Assembly (NCBI GenBank): GCA_904419525.1
Contig: CAJFRT010000035.1
Coordinates: forward strand, 1-38,718
Direction: 5' to 3'
Source of the DNA: Candidatus Gallimonas merdae
Lineage (GTDB): Bacteria; Bacillota; Clostridia; Christensenellales; Borkfalkiaceae
Length of the DNA stretch: 38,718 nucleotides
In this document: positions 32,197 to 38,718 of the stretch, piece after piece
Layout: every line of letters begins with the position of its first letter
Position numbering within the stretch: position 1 is the first letter of the stretch
Made by a program: the position numbers and the translations under genes
The notes under the pieces: model-generated
Told to the model about the DNA's origin: nothing
Databases searched by the model: none
The model's input: the letters and a program-made list of their open reading frames with translations, nothing else

Positions 32197-33075
32197 ATGC
32201 GTGTATATTTTTTATCCGACCTGCCCTGCGCCTTTTTCGTCAACGGTATGCACCTCGGCATTGTGGACGGCTTCGAGCGCTCGGTCGAACTTGCAACCAT
32301 GGACGGCGTTTTCTGCGAATTCAAGGCGCCCGGATATGCGCCCGTGCGCTTCCGCTTTGACGAAGATTTTCTCTTTTCTCCGCCGGAAGAAGTCGAACTC
32401 TACTTCCGCGGCGGCGAAGTTGCCGTGCGGATCCGCGGATTCGTCCGCGCCGACCCCTCCCTGCGCGTCGTGTGGCAAAAACACTTTGCGGGCTGTCTGC
32501 TGACCCTGTGCGTCCAGGGCCGGATCGTGCTCAATTTTGAGGGCAGCCGCGGATTTTTGCAGATCCCCCTTCCCTTTGCCTTTGAGACGTGCACTGCCGG
32601 CCTTGCGGGGAACGAGATCCTTCTCGAAGGAAAGGAGATGTTCGCGATCCTGGATAAAAACGGAAACATGTCCGTCCTTTCGGACGGACATGTGACGGAG
32701 CGGGGCGCCGTTGTTACGGCGGAAGTCCCCTTTCACGACAGCCTTTCCCGTGTGGCGCGATGCACCTATGAAAACGGAAAACTGACGGGCTGCACCATTC
32801 TCTCCGCACGGGAGCCCGACGAAGCAACCATTGCGCTTGCGCTCTGCGAGAGCGTGCTGGCGGGGTTCGACCCGACGCCCTATCTTGCGCCCTCGCTTGC
32901 GCCGAAAGCGAAGCTCCTGCACGACTTTTTGGGGAATTTCCGCGCCGCCGTACCCACGCAGCGACAGGACGTCGTCGGCCTTGTCTACGAACGCAAGCCG
33001 CGCGTTTTCGACGTGCGGGACTTTTGCGTAAGCCTGGAGGACGGCAAAGTGAGCAATCTGACTCCGCTCTCCTGA
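32197..33075 (+). CDS. Protein of unknown function
   Basis: This 292-residue protein is not recognised. It has no signal peptide or membrane segment. The first half looks beta-rich (short alternating strands such as CEFKAPGYAPVRFRF and EVELYFRGGEVAVRIRGFV), and the second half ends in a helical stretch (EATIALALCESVLAGF, then KAKLLHDFLGNF). The start at ATG 32197 has no Shine-Dalgarno and lies very close to the predicted -10 box. Codon use and GC content match the core genes around it, so it is probably a native lineage-specific gene. It is a single transcription unit, divergent from the RsfA-like gene, with a terminator behind it. Confidence 0.8.
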   Translation: MRVYFLSDLPCAFFVNGMHLGIVDGFERSVELATMDGVFCEFKAPGYAPVRFRFDEDFLFSPPEEVELYFRGGEVAVRIRGFVRADPSLRVVWQKHFAGCLLTLCVQGRIVLNFEGSRGFLQIPLPFAFETCTAGLAGNEILLEGKEMFAILDKNGNMSVLSDGHVTERGAVVTAEVPFHDSLSRVARCTYENGKLTGCTILSAREPDEATIALALCESVLAGFDPTPYLAPSLAPKAKLLHDFLGNFRAAVPTQRQDVVGLVYERKPRVFDVRDFCVSLEDGKVSNLTPLS

Positions 33076-33090
33076 ATGGTTTCAGACATG

Positions 33091-33120
33091 AAAAAACCCG
33101 GGCTGCCGTCCGGGTTTTTT
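33091..33120. terminator. Bidirectional terminator
   Basis: AAAAAACCCGG/CCGGGTTTTTT with an 8-base loop between the convergent genes ending at 33075 and 33126. Confidence 0.9.
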
Positions 33121-33125
33121 GTATT

Positions 33126-34028
33126 TTAATATTTGGTGACTTCCACCGATTTGATGATGATGGGCATGTTGAGAGGCGTCTCATAGTCCGCCGTCAGGCC
33201 CGCCGTCTGGATCGAACGGAAGTAATCGTACGTGTTGAGCTTCTGATTGGTCAGCGACGTCGTGAACGTCTCGTTTTCGTCGTCCAGCTGATCCTCATAC
33301 TCCTGGATCGCCGCAAGCAGGCCGTCCGTCATCTGATCGGCGTAATTTTTTGCCTTGCCGATGACGCAGTAGGTGCTGTCGGCCTCCGTGCGCGACTCTC
33401 CCGTAAAGGTGTAGAAGAGCGACGTCGTGCTGTTGTACTCGTAGCCGAGCTGCTGATATTCCTCGCCGTCGTTGTCGGCGCCACCGTCCGCGCGCTGGAC
33501 CCAGACCTGCTCGTTTCCGGCGCCCTTGTCCGTATAATACATGACGAGCGCGCCCTGGGAGTGCGTGTACTCCCTGCCGTTTTCCTGCTCGACGCCGTTC
33601 GCGGAAAATTCACCGTATACCGAATAGAGCGGGATCGTACGCGCCTCGTCCGCCCACACAGACTGCGTGAACGTGATGTTCTGTTCCTCTTCCAGGCGCC
33701 TGACTTCGCTGAGGTAATCCACTTCGACCAGCTCGCCGTCCACAAGGCGGTACCCGCCCGAACAGATGGTCGAATCCTGATAGTCATGGACGACCAGCCC
33801 GTCGTAGAAGCCTGCGTCCGCAAGCTCGATGAAATGCTGGACGGTGCGCGGCGCGTCCACACGCGAAAGGATATAGTCGACCTTGTAATCCTCCCCGTTG
33901 AACGTATAGGTAATGGTCACCTCGGGATTGTTCGACGTCGTGCAGCCGGCGAACATCGCCATTGCCCCGGCTGCGATCAGCGCAGTCGTGCCCACCGCAA
34001 CCACGCGGCGCAAAATTTTCTTCTTCAT
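33126..34028 (-). CDS. Cyclophilin-like lipoprotein with altered active site
   Basis: This 300-residue predicted lipoprotein has a basic N-terminus, a hydrophobic segment and a lipobox ending MFAGC with Cys29, so it would be anchored outside the membrane. The region VQHFIELADAGFYDGLVVHDYQD...CSGGY follows the cyclophilin pattern NFxxLxxxGFYDGxxFHRVI...QGGD, but the catalytic arginine after FH is Asp here and GGD is GGY. Peptidyl-prolyl isomerase activity is therefore doubtful. A long insert follows, rich in Asp, Glu and Tyr. I start at the second ATG (34028), because GGAG is eight bases upstream; the ATG at 34034 is too close to it. It has its own promoter and no operon partner. Confidence 0.8.
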   Translation of the reverse strand: MKKKILRRVVAVGTTALIAAGAMAMFAGCTTSNNPEVTITYTFNGEDYKVDYILSRVDAPRTVQHFIELADAGFYDGLVVHDYQDSTICSGGYRLVDGELVEVDYLSEVRRLEEEQNITFTQSVWADEARTIPLYSVYGEFSANGVEQENGREYTHSQGALVMYYTDKGAGNEQVWVQRADGGADNDGEEYQQLGYEYNSTTSLFYTFTGESRTEADSTYCVIGKAKNYADQMTDGLLAAIQEYEDQLDDENETFTTSLTNQKLNTYDYFRSIQTAGLTADYETPLNMPIIIKSVEVTKY

Positions 34029-34055
34029 AGACATGTCTCCAAATGTTTCCCCTTT

Positions 34056-34084
34056 ATTTTACCCTGAAAAAGATAATCCGTCAA
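34056..34084 (-). promoter_or_regulatory. Promoter of the lipoprotein gene
   Basis: TTGACG (34079-34084), 17 bp, TAAAAT (34056-34061) on the minus strand. Confidence 0.82.
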
Positions 34085-34135
34085 GTGGTTTGTGCGGTCT
34101 TGGAATGAAAATTGTGTGTAGCGCGGCGATTTGCA

Positions 34136-34831
34136 TTACAAATCGAAGTCATAGGGATTGTATTTTCTCTTTCCGCCGCCGTAGAGATCGGTCGGCAGAA
34201 TGTCCGACATTCCGTCCGAGGCCTCCCCCTGCGAGATGATAAGCAGAATGAGAATGACCACGACCGCAACGGAAAAGCAGGACGCGCCCGCAACGTGTTC
34301 CAGCTGCCGCGCGGGAAATTCCGCGCGCCGTGCGATGGAAACAAAAAAACCGATGAAGGGCAGAAGAAAGATCGCCGTGATCAGGAACGCGCACGAATAC
34401 GCAAGGCAGACAAGCACGATATACCCCGCGCACGCAAGAACGGCATACACGATCATGCAGGGAACGGGATAGCGCCGGACAAAGGGAAGATAGGTCAGAA
34501 GGCAATAGAGCAGGAAGGCGGCGAGCAGCAGTGCGAACGCAATGAGATAGTCGGTGACGGCGGGCGCATGGCCGAGAAACACGAACAGGCTGCTCAATGC
34601 AATGCCGCTCCCGATCCCGTTTCCCGCCGCAATGGGAACAAATGCGTGCCGCCACTCCTGTGCGCTCCCGACCGCTGTCAGAACGGTCAGCACAATGCAG
34701 ATCCCTGCGCCGACCCCGACGCCGACATACGGATTGACATGCGGGATCAGCAGCATTGTCCCGCATGAAAGAAATGCCAGCACCAGATACAGGGCAAACA
34801 TTCCCGTTGAGATCATGGTTTTCGGATACAT
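34136..34831 (-). CDS. Multi-pass membrane protein of unknown function
   Basis: This 231-residue protein has about six or seven hydrophobic segments: near 8-30, 34-55, 60-88, 92-112, 122-140, 145-168 and 190-206. A hydrophilic tail ends in GGGKRKYNPYDFDL. No transporter or enzyme motif is recognised. The tail with many Tyr, Asp and Lys is probably cytoplasmic. The start is ATG 34831 behind GAGAGGG, and a promoter lies at 34870. It is followed by the lipoprotein gene in the same direction, but that gene has its own promoter. Base composition agrees with the core. Confidence 0.78.
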   Translation of the reverse strand: MYPKTMISTGMFALYLVLAFLSCGTMLLIPHVNPYVGVGVGAGICIVLTVLTAVGSAQEWRHAFVPIAAGNGIGSGIALSSLFVFLGHAPAVTDYLIAFALLLAAFLLYCLLTYLPFVRRYPVPCMIVYAVLACAGYIVLVCLAYSCAFLITAIFLLPFIGFFVSIARRAEFPARQLEHVAGASCFSVAVVVILILLIISQGEASDGMSDILPTDLYGGGKRKYNPYDFDL

Positions 34832-34869
34832 GCTCTCTTTCCCTCTCCGGACGATCGCTTTACACGGTT

Positions 34870-34898
34870 ATTATATCATGCTGCGCATGATTTGTCCA
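34870..34898 (-). promoter_or_regulatory. Promoter of the membrane protein gene
   Basis: TGGACA (34893-34898), 17 bp, TATAAT (34870-34875) on the minus strand. Confidence 0.8.
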
Positions 34899-34928
34899 TA
34901 CCCGATCGCACGCCGCCCTTCCGCAGAC

Positions 34929-34956
34929 AAAAAAATCCCGGGCTGAAACCCGGGAT
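34929..34956 (-). terminator. rplL terminator
   Basis: ATCCCGGG/CCCGGGAT with a 6-base loop and a run of T on the minus strand closes the ribosomal protein operon. Confidence 0.9.
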
Positions 34957-34969
34957 CCTCTTTTTTGAT

Positions 34970-35347
34970 TTACTCGAGAACGGCCGTAGCGCCTGCTTCC
35001 TTGAGCTTGGCAACGGCAGCTTCCGCGTCTGCCTTCGGCACAGCTTCCTTGAGCACGCCGAGGGACTCGACCGCCTTCTTCGCCTCTGCAAGGCCAAGAC
35101 CCGTGAACTCGCGGACAGCCTTGATGACGGCGATCTTGTTTGCGCCGAAATCCTTGAGGACGATGTTGAACTCCGTCTTTTCCTCCTCGGCGGGAGCGGC
35201 CTCCGCAGCGCCTGCGGCACCGGCAACAGCCACGGGAGCAGCAGCGGAAACGCCGAACTCCTCTTCAAGCGCCTTGACGAACTCGTTGAGCTCGACAACG
35301 GTCATAGCCTTGACTTCTTCAATAAACTTCTGAATATCCATTTTCAT
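34970..35347 (-). CDS. rplL: 50S ribosomal protein L7/L12
   Basis: This 125-residue stalk protein recruits translation GTPases. It has the N-terminal dimerisation helices ([20 protein letters not shown]), an Ala/Pro/Glu-rich hinge at about 35-56 and the C-terminal domain with [21 protein letters not shown] and [12 protein letters not shown]. The start is ATG 35347 behind AAGGAG; an ATG two codons later is also possible. It is preceded by rplJ with an 18-bp gap and followed by a strong terminator. Confidence 0.97.
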   Translation of the reverse strand: MKMDIQKFIEEVKAMTVVELNEFVKALEEEFGVSAAAPVAVAGAAGAAEAAPAEEEKTEFNIVLKDFGANKIAVIKAVREFTGLGLAEAKKAVESLGVLKEAVPKADAEAAVAKLKEAGATAVLE

Positions 35348-35365
35348 TGTCTCCTTGATAAAATT

Positions 35366-35863
35366 TTAAGATTTTTGTCCTGCGATCGCGTTCATGACGT
35401 ACGCAAGGTTTGCGATGGGCGCCTGCAGGCAGCCGACCATCTTCGCGAGCAGCACCTCTCTCGAGGGGATCGCCGCAAGCTTCTTCACGCCCTCGGCGTC
35501 CACATAGGCGCCGCCGACGTATGCGCTCTTGGGAACGAGTTTGTCCGCGAGCGCGGGTGTCTCCTTCACTGCCTTGGCGATGATCGAGCAGCCGCTCGTC
35601 TCGTCGGGGCAGAAAATGAAAGCGGTCGCGCCGTTGAGATCTGCGTCAAACGCCGTCACGCCCAGCTCCTCGAACGCCTTTCTGACAAGCGTGTTCTTGT
35701 ACACCTTGTACTCGCAGGACGCATCGCGGAACTTGCCGCGCAGCTGCGTGACCTCGGCCACGGAGAGGCGGTCATACGTCGCAAGGACGACGGACTTGCT
35801 TTCCGTGATCTTAGCCTTGATCTCTTCGACAACAGCTTTCTTTGCTTCAAAATTTGCCGACAT
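35366..35863 (-). CDS. rplJ: 50S ribosomal protein L10
   Basis: This 165-residue protein is the base of the L7/L12 stalk. The N-terminal rRNA-binding domain has SKSVVLATYDRLSVAEVTQLR and YKVYKNTLVRKAF; the C-terminal helix ends LAYVMNAIAGQKS and binds L12 dimers. The start is ATG 35863 behind GGAGGT; the frame runs to 35938 but that part is the leader. A separate promoter (36012-36040) and a leader with an attenuator precede it, so rplJ-rplL can be controlled apart from rplK-rplA, in line with L10 autoregulation. Confidence 0.96.
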   Translation of the reverse strand: MSANFEAKKAVVEEIKAKITESKSVVLATYDRLSVAEVTQLRGKFRDASCEYKVYKNTLVRKAFEELGVTAFDADLNGATAFIFCPDETSGCSIIAKAVKETPALADKLVPKSAYVGGAYVDAEGVKKLAAIPSREVLLAKMVGCLQAPIANLAYVMNAIAGQKS

Positions 35864-35899
35864 GGTTACCTCCGTAAAACTCCCCTTGCGGGAGCCGAA

Positions 35900-36002
35900 T
35901 AAAAAACTTCCGCACCGCAGACGGGTACGGAAGTACATTTCAGGTGAAATATGTTCCTACCTCGACGGGATATTGAGCGCGGAGCGCACCCGTTGTCTGC
36001 GG
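35900..36002 (-). promoter_or_regulatory. L10 leader with transcription attenuator
   Basis: On the minus strand the terminator hairpin ACTTCCG...CGGAAGT (35906-35934) is followed by six T (35900-35905). Its loop side CCCGTCTGCGG can pair instead with CCGCAGACAACGGG upstream (35989-36002), which would form an antiterminator. This fits an L10-binding leader of the Bacillota type, where free L10 favours termination; the mechanism is inferred from the fold. Confidence 0.75.
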
Positions 36003-36011
36003 TATATTGAT

Positions 36012-36040
36012 ATTGTAGCACGCGGGAGCAAAACCGTCAA
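36012..36040 (-). promoter_or_regulatory. rplJ-rplL promoter
   Basis: TTGACG (36035-36040), 17 bp, TACAAT (36012-36017) on the minus strand, starting transcription about 140 bases before rplJ. Confidence 0.85.
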
Positions 36041-36060
36041 GCGATTTTACGCCCCTTTTG

Positions 36061-36750
36061 TTAACCTTTGTTGTAGTTGACTTTGACGCCGGGGCCCATC
36101 GTGCTGGTCAGCGTGACGCTCTTGACGTACTGGCCCTTGGCAGCGGCGGGCTTTGCACGGACGATCGCGTCCATCAGCGCGTTGAAGTTCTCAAGGATCT
36201 TCTCCGTGCCGAAGCTCTTCTTGCCGATCGGGCAGTGAATGATCGCGGTCTTGTCGAGACGGTATTCGACTTTACCGGCCTTGACTTCCTGCACTGCCTT
36301 GACGACGTCGGGCGTGACCGTTCCCGATTTGGGGTTGGGCATCAGGCCCTTGGGGCCGAGGATACGGCCGATGCGGCCGACCATACCCATCATATCGGGC
36401 GTTGTGATCATGACGTCGAAGCCGAACCAGTTCTCCGTCTGGATCTTCTGGATCATCTCCTCCGCACCGACGAAGTCAGCGCCTGCGGCCGCGGCCGCAT
36501 CCGCCTTTTCGCCCTTGGCGATGACGAGCACTTTCTTGGTCTTGCCCGTTCCGTTGGGAAGAACGAGCACGCCGCGGACCTGCTGGTCTGCCTGGCGGGG
36601 ATCGATGCCGAGCCGGACGTGCAGTTCCACCGTTTCATCGAATTTCGCCTTGGCGTTTTCGAGCACAATGCCCACTGCTTCCGATGCGTCGTATGCGCGC
36701 TGCTTGTCGTAAGATTTGAGACTTTCAGCGTATTTTTTACCGTATTTCAT
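36061..36750 (-). CDS. rplA: 50S ribosomal protein L1
   Basis: This 229-residue protein forms the L1 stalk that guides the deacylated tRNA out of the E site. The family signature is present in [26 protein letters not shown] (core [16 protein letters not shown], about 120-135), and the N-terminus [18 protein letters not shown] is typical. It is followed by the rplJ leader and promoter rather than directly by rplJ. The start is ATG 36750 behind GGGAGGT. It follows rplK by 42 bp on one transcript. Confidence 0.97.
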   Translation of the reverse strand: MKYGKKYAESLKSYDKQRAYDASEAVGIVLENAKAKFDETVELHVRLGIDPRQADQQVRGVLVLPNGTGKTKKVLVIAKGEKADAAAAAGADFVGAEEMIQKIQTENWFGFDVMITTPDMMGMVGRIGRILGPKGLMPNPKSGTVTPDVVKAVQEVKAGKVEYRLDKTAIIHCPIGKKSFGTEKILENFNALMDAIVRAKPAAAKGQYVKSVTLTSTMGPGVKVNYNKG

Positions 36751-36792
36751 TGATTACCTCCCGTGGTCTTAGCGAGAAAAACTCTCTCCCAC

Positions 36793-37218
36793 TCACTCCT
36801 CGACGGTGACGCCCATGCTGCGCGCCGTGCCCTTGATCATGCTGATCGCACTTTCAAGAGACGTGCAGTTGAGATCGGGCATCTTCTGCTTTGCGATTTC
36901 CTCCACCTGCGCCTTGGTGAGCTTGCCCACCTTGACCTTGTTGGGGGTCGCGCTTGCCGTCTCGAGTCCCAAAGCCTTTTTGATCAGAACGGGTGCGGGC
37001 GGGGTCTTCAGCACGAACGTGAACGAACGATCCTGATAGATCGTCATCACGACGGGAATGATCAGCCCTTCCTGTCCTGCCGTCTTGGCGTTGAACTCCT
37101 TGGTAAAGCCGGGAATGTTGATTCCGTGCGGGCCCAGCGTCGAACCGACGGGAGGGCCGGGAGTCGCTTTTCCGGCGGGGAGCTGCAGTTTGACGACCGC
37201 GGTTACTTTCTTTGCCAT
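36793..37218 (-). CDS. rplK: 50S ribosomal protein L11
   Basis: This 141-residue protein is at the GTPase-associated centre. The N-terminal domain has [19 protein letters not shown] and the proline-rich linker, and the C-terminal rRNA-binding domain ends in the signature [16 protein letters not shown]. The start is ATG 37218 behind GGAGG; the frame extends ten codons further without support. The region between nusG and rplK (37219-37326) contains a CTTTCCG/CGGAAAG hairpin without a T run, possibly a regulatory site. Confidence 0.97.
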   Translation of the reverse strand: MAKKVTAVVKLQLPAGKATPGPPVGSTLGPHGINIPGFTKEFNAKTAGQEGLIIPVVMTIYQDRSFTFVLKTPPAPVLIKKALGLETASATPNKVKVGKLTKAQVEEIAKQKMPDLNCTSLESAISMIKGTARSMGVTVEE

Positions 37219-37326
37219 GATTGCTTCCTCCGTTTGTGGTACATACAAGGCGGCAGGATAATGAGATTTACCGCCTCTCCCACTCTATCAGCACTTTCCG
37301 CCTGTCGGCCGGAAAGAGTTGAACGT

Positions 37327-37893
37327 TTATTCTTCCTCGCGGGGAACTTCCGTTGCCTCGGGCGAGATCTTCTGCATCTGCACGTACTCGACTTCCACGT
37401 CCTGCTCCCTTCCGAACATGACGATGGTCACCTTGGCGCGCTGGGTCTCGTCGTTGACCTCGCGAATGGTGCCGATGAAACCTTCCAGCGGGCCGTTGTC
37501 GATGGACACACGGTCGCCCGCCTTGAAATCGGCATCGGCCACATACTCCTCAAGGCGCATTTTGCGGATCTCGTCCTCCTTCATCGGAATGGGACGCCCC
37601 TGCGGGCCGCAGAAGCCCGTTACGCCGCGCGTGTTCGTCACAAGATACCACAGCTGATTGGAGTACACCATTTTGATAAAGACGTAGCAAGGGAGCAGTT
37701 TGCGCTCCACCACCTTTTTCTTGCCGTTCGCCTTTTCTTCGATGGTCTGCTCCGTGGGGATCTTGACGTCCACGATGCTGTCCTGAAGATTGTTATTTTC
37801 GATGAGCCGCAAAAGGCTCTCCTTCACCATGGCTTCATAGCCGGAATAGGTGTGAAGGATATACCATTTGGGTTCGGTATCTGCGATTGCCAT
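37327..37893 (-). CDS. nusG: Transcription termination/antitermination factor NusG
   Basis: This 188-residue protein binds the RNA polymerase clamp and modulates pausing, termination and coupling. The NGN domain begins KWYILHTYSGYEAMVKE and contains LLPCYVFIKM; the C-terminal KOW motif is FKAGDRVSIDNGPLEGFIGTI (first part FKAGDRVSIDNGPLEG). A short acidic tail ends EVPREEE. The start is ATG 37893, one base after the secE stop codon, so translation is coupled. Confidence 0.97.
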   Translation of the reverse strand: MAIADTEPKWYILHTYSGYEAMVKESLLRLIENNNLQDSIVDVKIPTEQTIEEKANGKKKVVERKLLPCYVFIKMVYSNQLWYLVTNTRGVTGFCGPQGRPIPMKEDEIRKMRLEEYVADADFKAGDRVSIDNGPLEGFIGTIREVNDETQRAKVTIVMFGREQDVEVEYVQMQKISPEATEVPREEE

Positions 37894-37894
37894 G

Positions 37895-38197
37895 TCAAGC
37901 CCCCGTGCTTACCATGAGATCGAGCAATTCCGCAAGCCCGTAGTTGATGCCCGTGACGATGACGGTGAAGATCAGAACGATCACAAGCACCACGCCCGTG
38001 GCTTTGAGCGCCTTGCCGAACGTGGGCCACGTGACGCGTTTAAGCTCGGAGAAAGTCTCCTTGATCTTGCGTCCCTGCCTGACAAACCAGTTGGGCTTTT
38101 TGTTTTTATCCTGCTGGACCTTCTTGCGGGGCGCATCGTTCTTCTTCGCTTCGGGCGCCTTTTCCGTCTCCTGCAGGTCTTTTTCTTTCTTCGACAT
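37895..38197 (-). CDS. secE: Preprotein translocase subunit SecE
   Basis: This 100-residue protein is the small clamp subunit of the SecYEG channel. A highly charged N-terminal extension of about 40 residues precedes the conserved amphipathic segment IKETFSELKRVTWPTFGKAL and a single membrane helix (VVLVIVLIFTVIVTGINY). The start is ATG 38197 behind AAGGGG. It lies between rpmG and nusG in the usual order. Confidence 0.96.
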   Translation of the reverse strand: MSKKEKDLQETEKAPEAKKNDAPRKKVQQDKNKKPNWFVRQGRKIKETFSELKRVTWPTFGKALKATGVVLVIVLIFTVIVTGINYGLAELLDLMVSTGA

Positions 38198-38225
38198 GAT
38201 GATTTCCCCTTAAACGACGCAGAGC

Positions 38226-38390
38226 TTACTTGGATTCCTTGTGCACCGTGTGCTTTTTGCACGTGGGGCAATACTTTTTCAGCTCAAGACGATCGGGATC
38301 GTTGCGCTTATTTTTGAAGCTGTCATAATTACGGTTCTTGCACTCCGTGCACTCGAACGTAATCTTCATTCTCGTCGATTTGGTAGCCAT
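38226..38390 (-). CDS. rpmG: 50S ribosomal protein L33
   Basis: This 54-residue protein begins [20 protein letters not shown] and has the zinc-binding pairs C14-x2-C17 and C41-x2-C44, so it is the cysteine-containing L33 form. It is the first gene of the rpmG-secE-nusG-rplK-rplA transcript. The start is ATG 38390, ten bases after GGAG. No tRNA-Trp gene lies between it and secE, unlike in some relatives. Confidence 0.95.
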   Translation of the reverse strand: MATKSTRMKITFECTECKNRNYDSFKNKRNDPDRLELKKYCPTCKKHTVHKESK

Positions 38391-38417
38391 GGGTCAAAAA
38401 CTCCATACAAAAAAATT

Positions 38418-38467
38418 ACACCCCTCTCGGTGCGTAAGCATAGTTTAGCACAAACATCAAGGGGTGT
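38418..38467. repeat. Inverted repeat around the rpmG promoter
   Basis: ACACCCCT (38418-38425) and AGGGGTGT (38460-38467) are perfect inverted copies. One overlaps the -35 box and the other lies in the early transcribed region, so a bound protein could loop or block the promoter. Confidence 0.45.
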
Positions 38468-38470
38468 CAA
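38442..38470 (-). promoter_or_regulatory. rpmG-secE-nusG-rplKA promoter
   Basis: TTGACA (38465-38470), 17 bp, TAAACT (38442-38447) on the minus strand. Confidence 0.87.
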
Positions 38471-38582
38471 TCGATTTTGGAAGAAATTTGGGAAGATTTT
38501 GATTTTTCCCGGAAAGAGCGCGCAGAGCGTTCGCGCATACCCTTTGCAGAGGGCCGCGGCCATTTGAGACAAAAGAGCAGGC

Positions 38583-38612
38583 AAAGAGCCTGCCCTTTCG
38601 GACAGGCTCTTT
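38583..38612. terminator. Terminator-like hairpin
   Basis: AAAGAGCCTG/CAGGCTCTTT with a 10-base loop that can pair further (CC TTTC GG). It probably insulates the rpmG promoter from a gene to the right of the window. Confidence 0.75.
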
Positions 38613-38718
38613 TGTGCTCTGGGTGAATTATACTATTAAGTGCAACAGTGTGGAGAAAAAAAGGAGTTCATACAAATCTGTGGTAAAATAGAGTTGCGAA
38701 ACAAAATTTACACAAAGG
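38613..38718. other. Upstream region of a gene beyond the window
   Basis: AT-rich sequence with TATACT near 38632 and TAAAAT at 38684-38689 on the plus strand, but no convincing -35 box. It may be the promoter region of a plus-strand gene that begins outside. No reading frame can be assigned. Confidence 0.4.

Noticed and set aside
1..38718. CRISPR array, rRNA or tRNA genes
   Set aside because: No regularly spaced direct repeats and no cloverleaf or rRNA sequence were recognised on either strand by eye; a tRNAscan and CRISPR finder run would settle it.

Overview
The window looks like a chromosomal stretch of a Gram-positive Bacillota, most likely an uncultured gut Clostridia lineage of the Christensenellales kind (this lineage is an inference). 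The supporting signs are consensus TTGACA/TATAAT promoters with 16-17 bp spacers, strong GGAGG ribosome binding sites on many genes, a KtrAB potassium system, a DegV protein, an RsfA-like Myb-type regulator and an L10-leader type attenuator. The core is GC-rich. Two stretches are clearly AT-rich and look acquired: about 1-11.5 kb and about 15.7-17.0 kb.

Region 1 (1-8.5 kb) is a Type I restriction-modification locus read on the minus strand in the order half-HsdS, HsdR, HsdM, HsdS from one strong promoter at 8458-8486. Downstream of the expressed hsdS lie silent specificity genes: one nearly complete hsdS and two head-to-head single-TRD cassettes. All are arranged as inverted repeats, including a 21-bp perfect repeat between the window's first bases and the 5' end of the expressed hsdS. 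This is the layout of a phase-variable, DNA-inverting specificity switch. HsdM stops right after the conserved NDY tripeptide, and an out-of-frame remnant of its expected C-terminus follows.

Region 2 (8.5-11.5 kb) is one end of a mobile element. It holds an attenuator-like leader with a 10-codon peptide but no gene behind it, a small basic DNA-binding-like protein, a TnpW-like protein and a large serine recombinase.

Region 3 (11.6-15.7 kb) is core: CPBP protease and Lgt-like protein (divergent), then gapA and fba (divergent). Region 4 (15.7-17.0 kb) is an AT-rich single-gene insert. It carries an HNH endonuclease with its own promoter, a long structured leader and matching inverted motifs at both ends.

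Region 5 (17-25 kb) has ktrA and ktrB plus an 1871-residue DUF4011-type SF1 helicase with a Vsr/DUF559-like nuclease module and a DUF3320-like C-terminus. Region 6 (25-29.6 kb) is a housekeeping operon: tmk-rimM-trmD-rbgA-rnhB-yraN-esterase. Region 7 (29.7-34.9 kb) has degV, a GNAT acetyltransferase, a YtxH-like protein, an RsfA-like regulator, an unknown protein, a degenerate cyclophilin lipoprotein and a membrane protein. Region 8 (34.9-38.7 kb) is the classical rpmG-secE-nusG-rplK-rplA-rplJ-rplL cluster.

Several genes (tmk operon, CPBP, GNAT, possibly the unknown gene at 32197) have a good -10 box only about 7-11 nt before the start codon and no Shine-Dalgarno sequence, so their mRNAs are probably leaderless.
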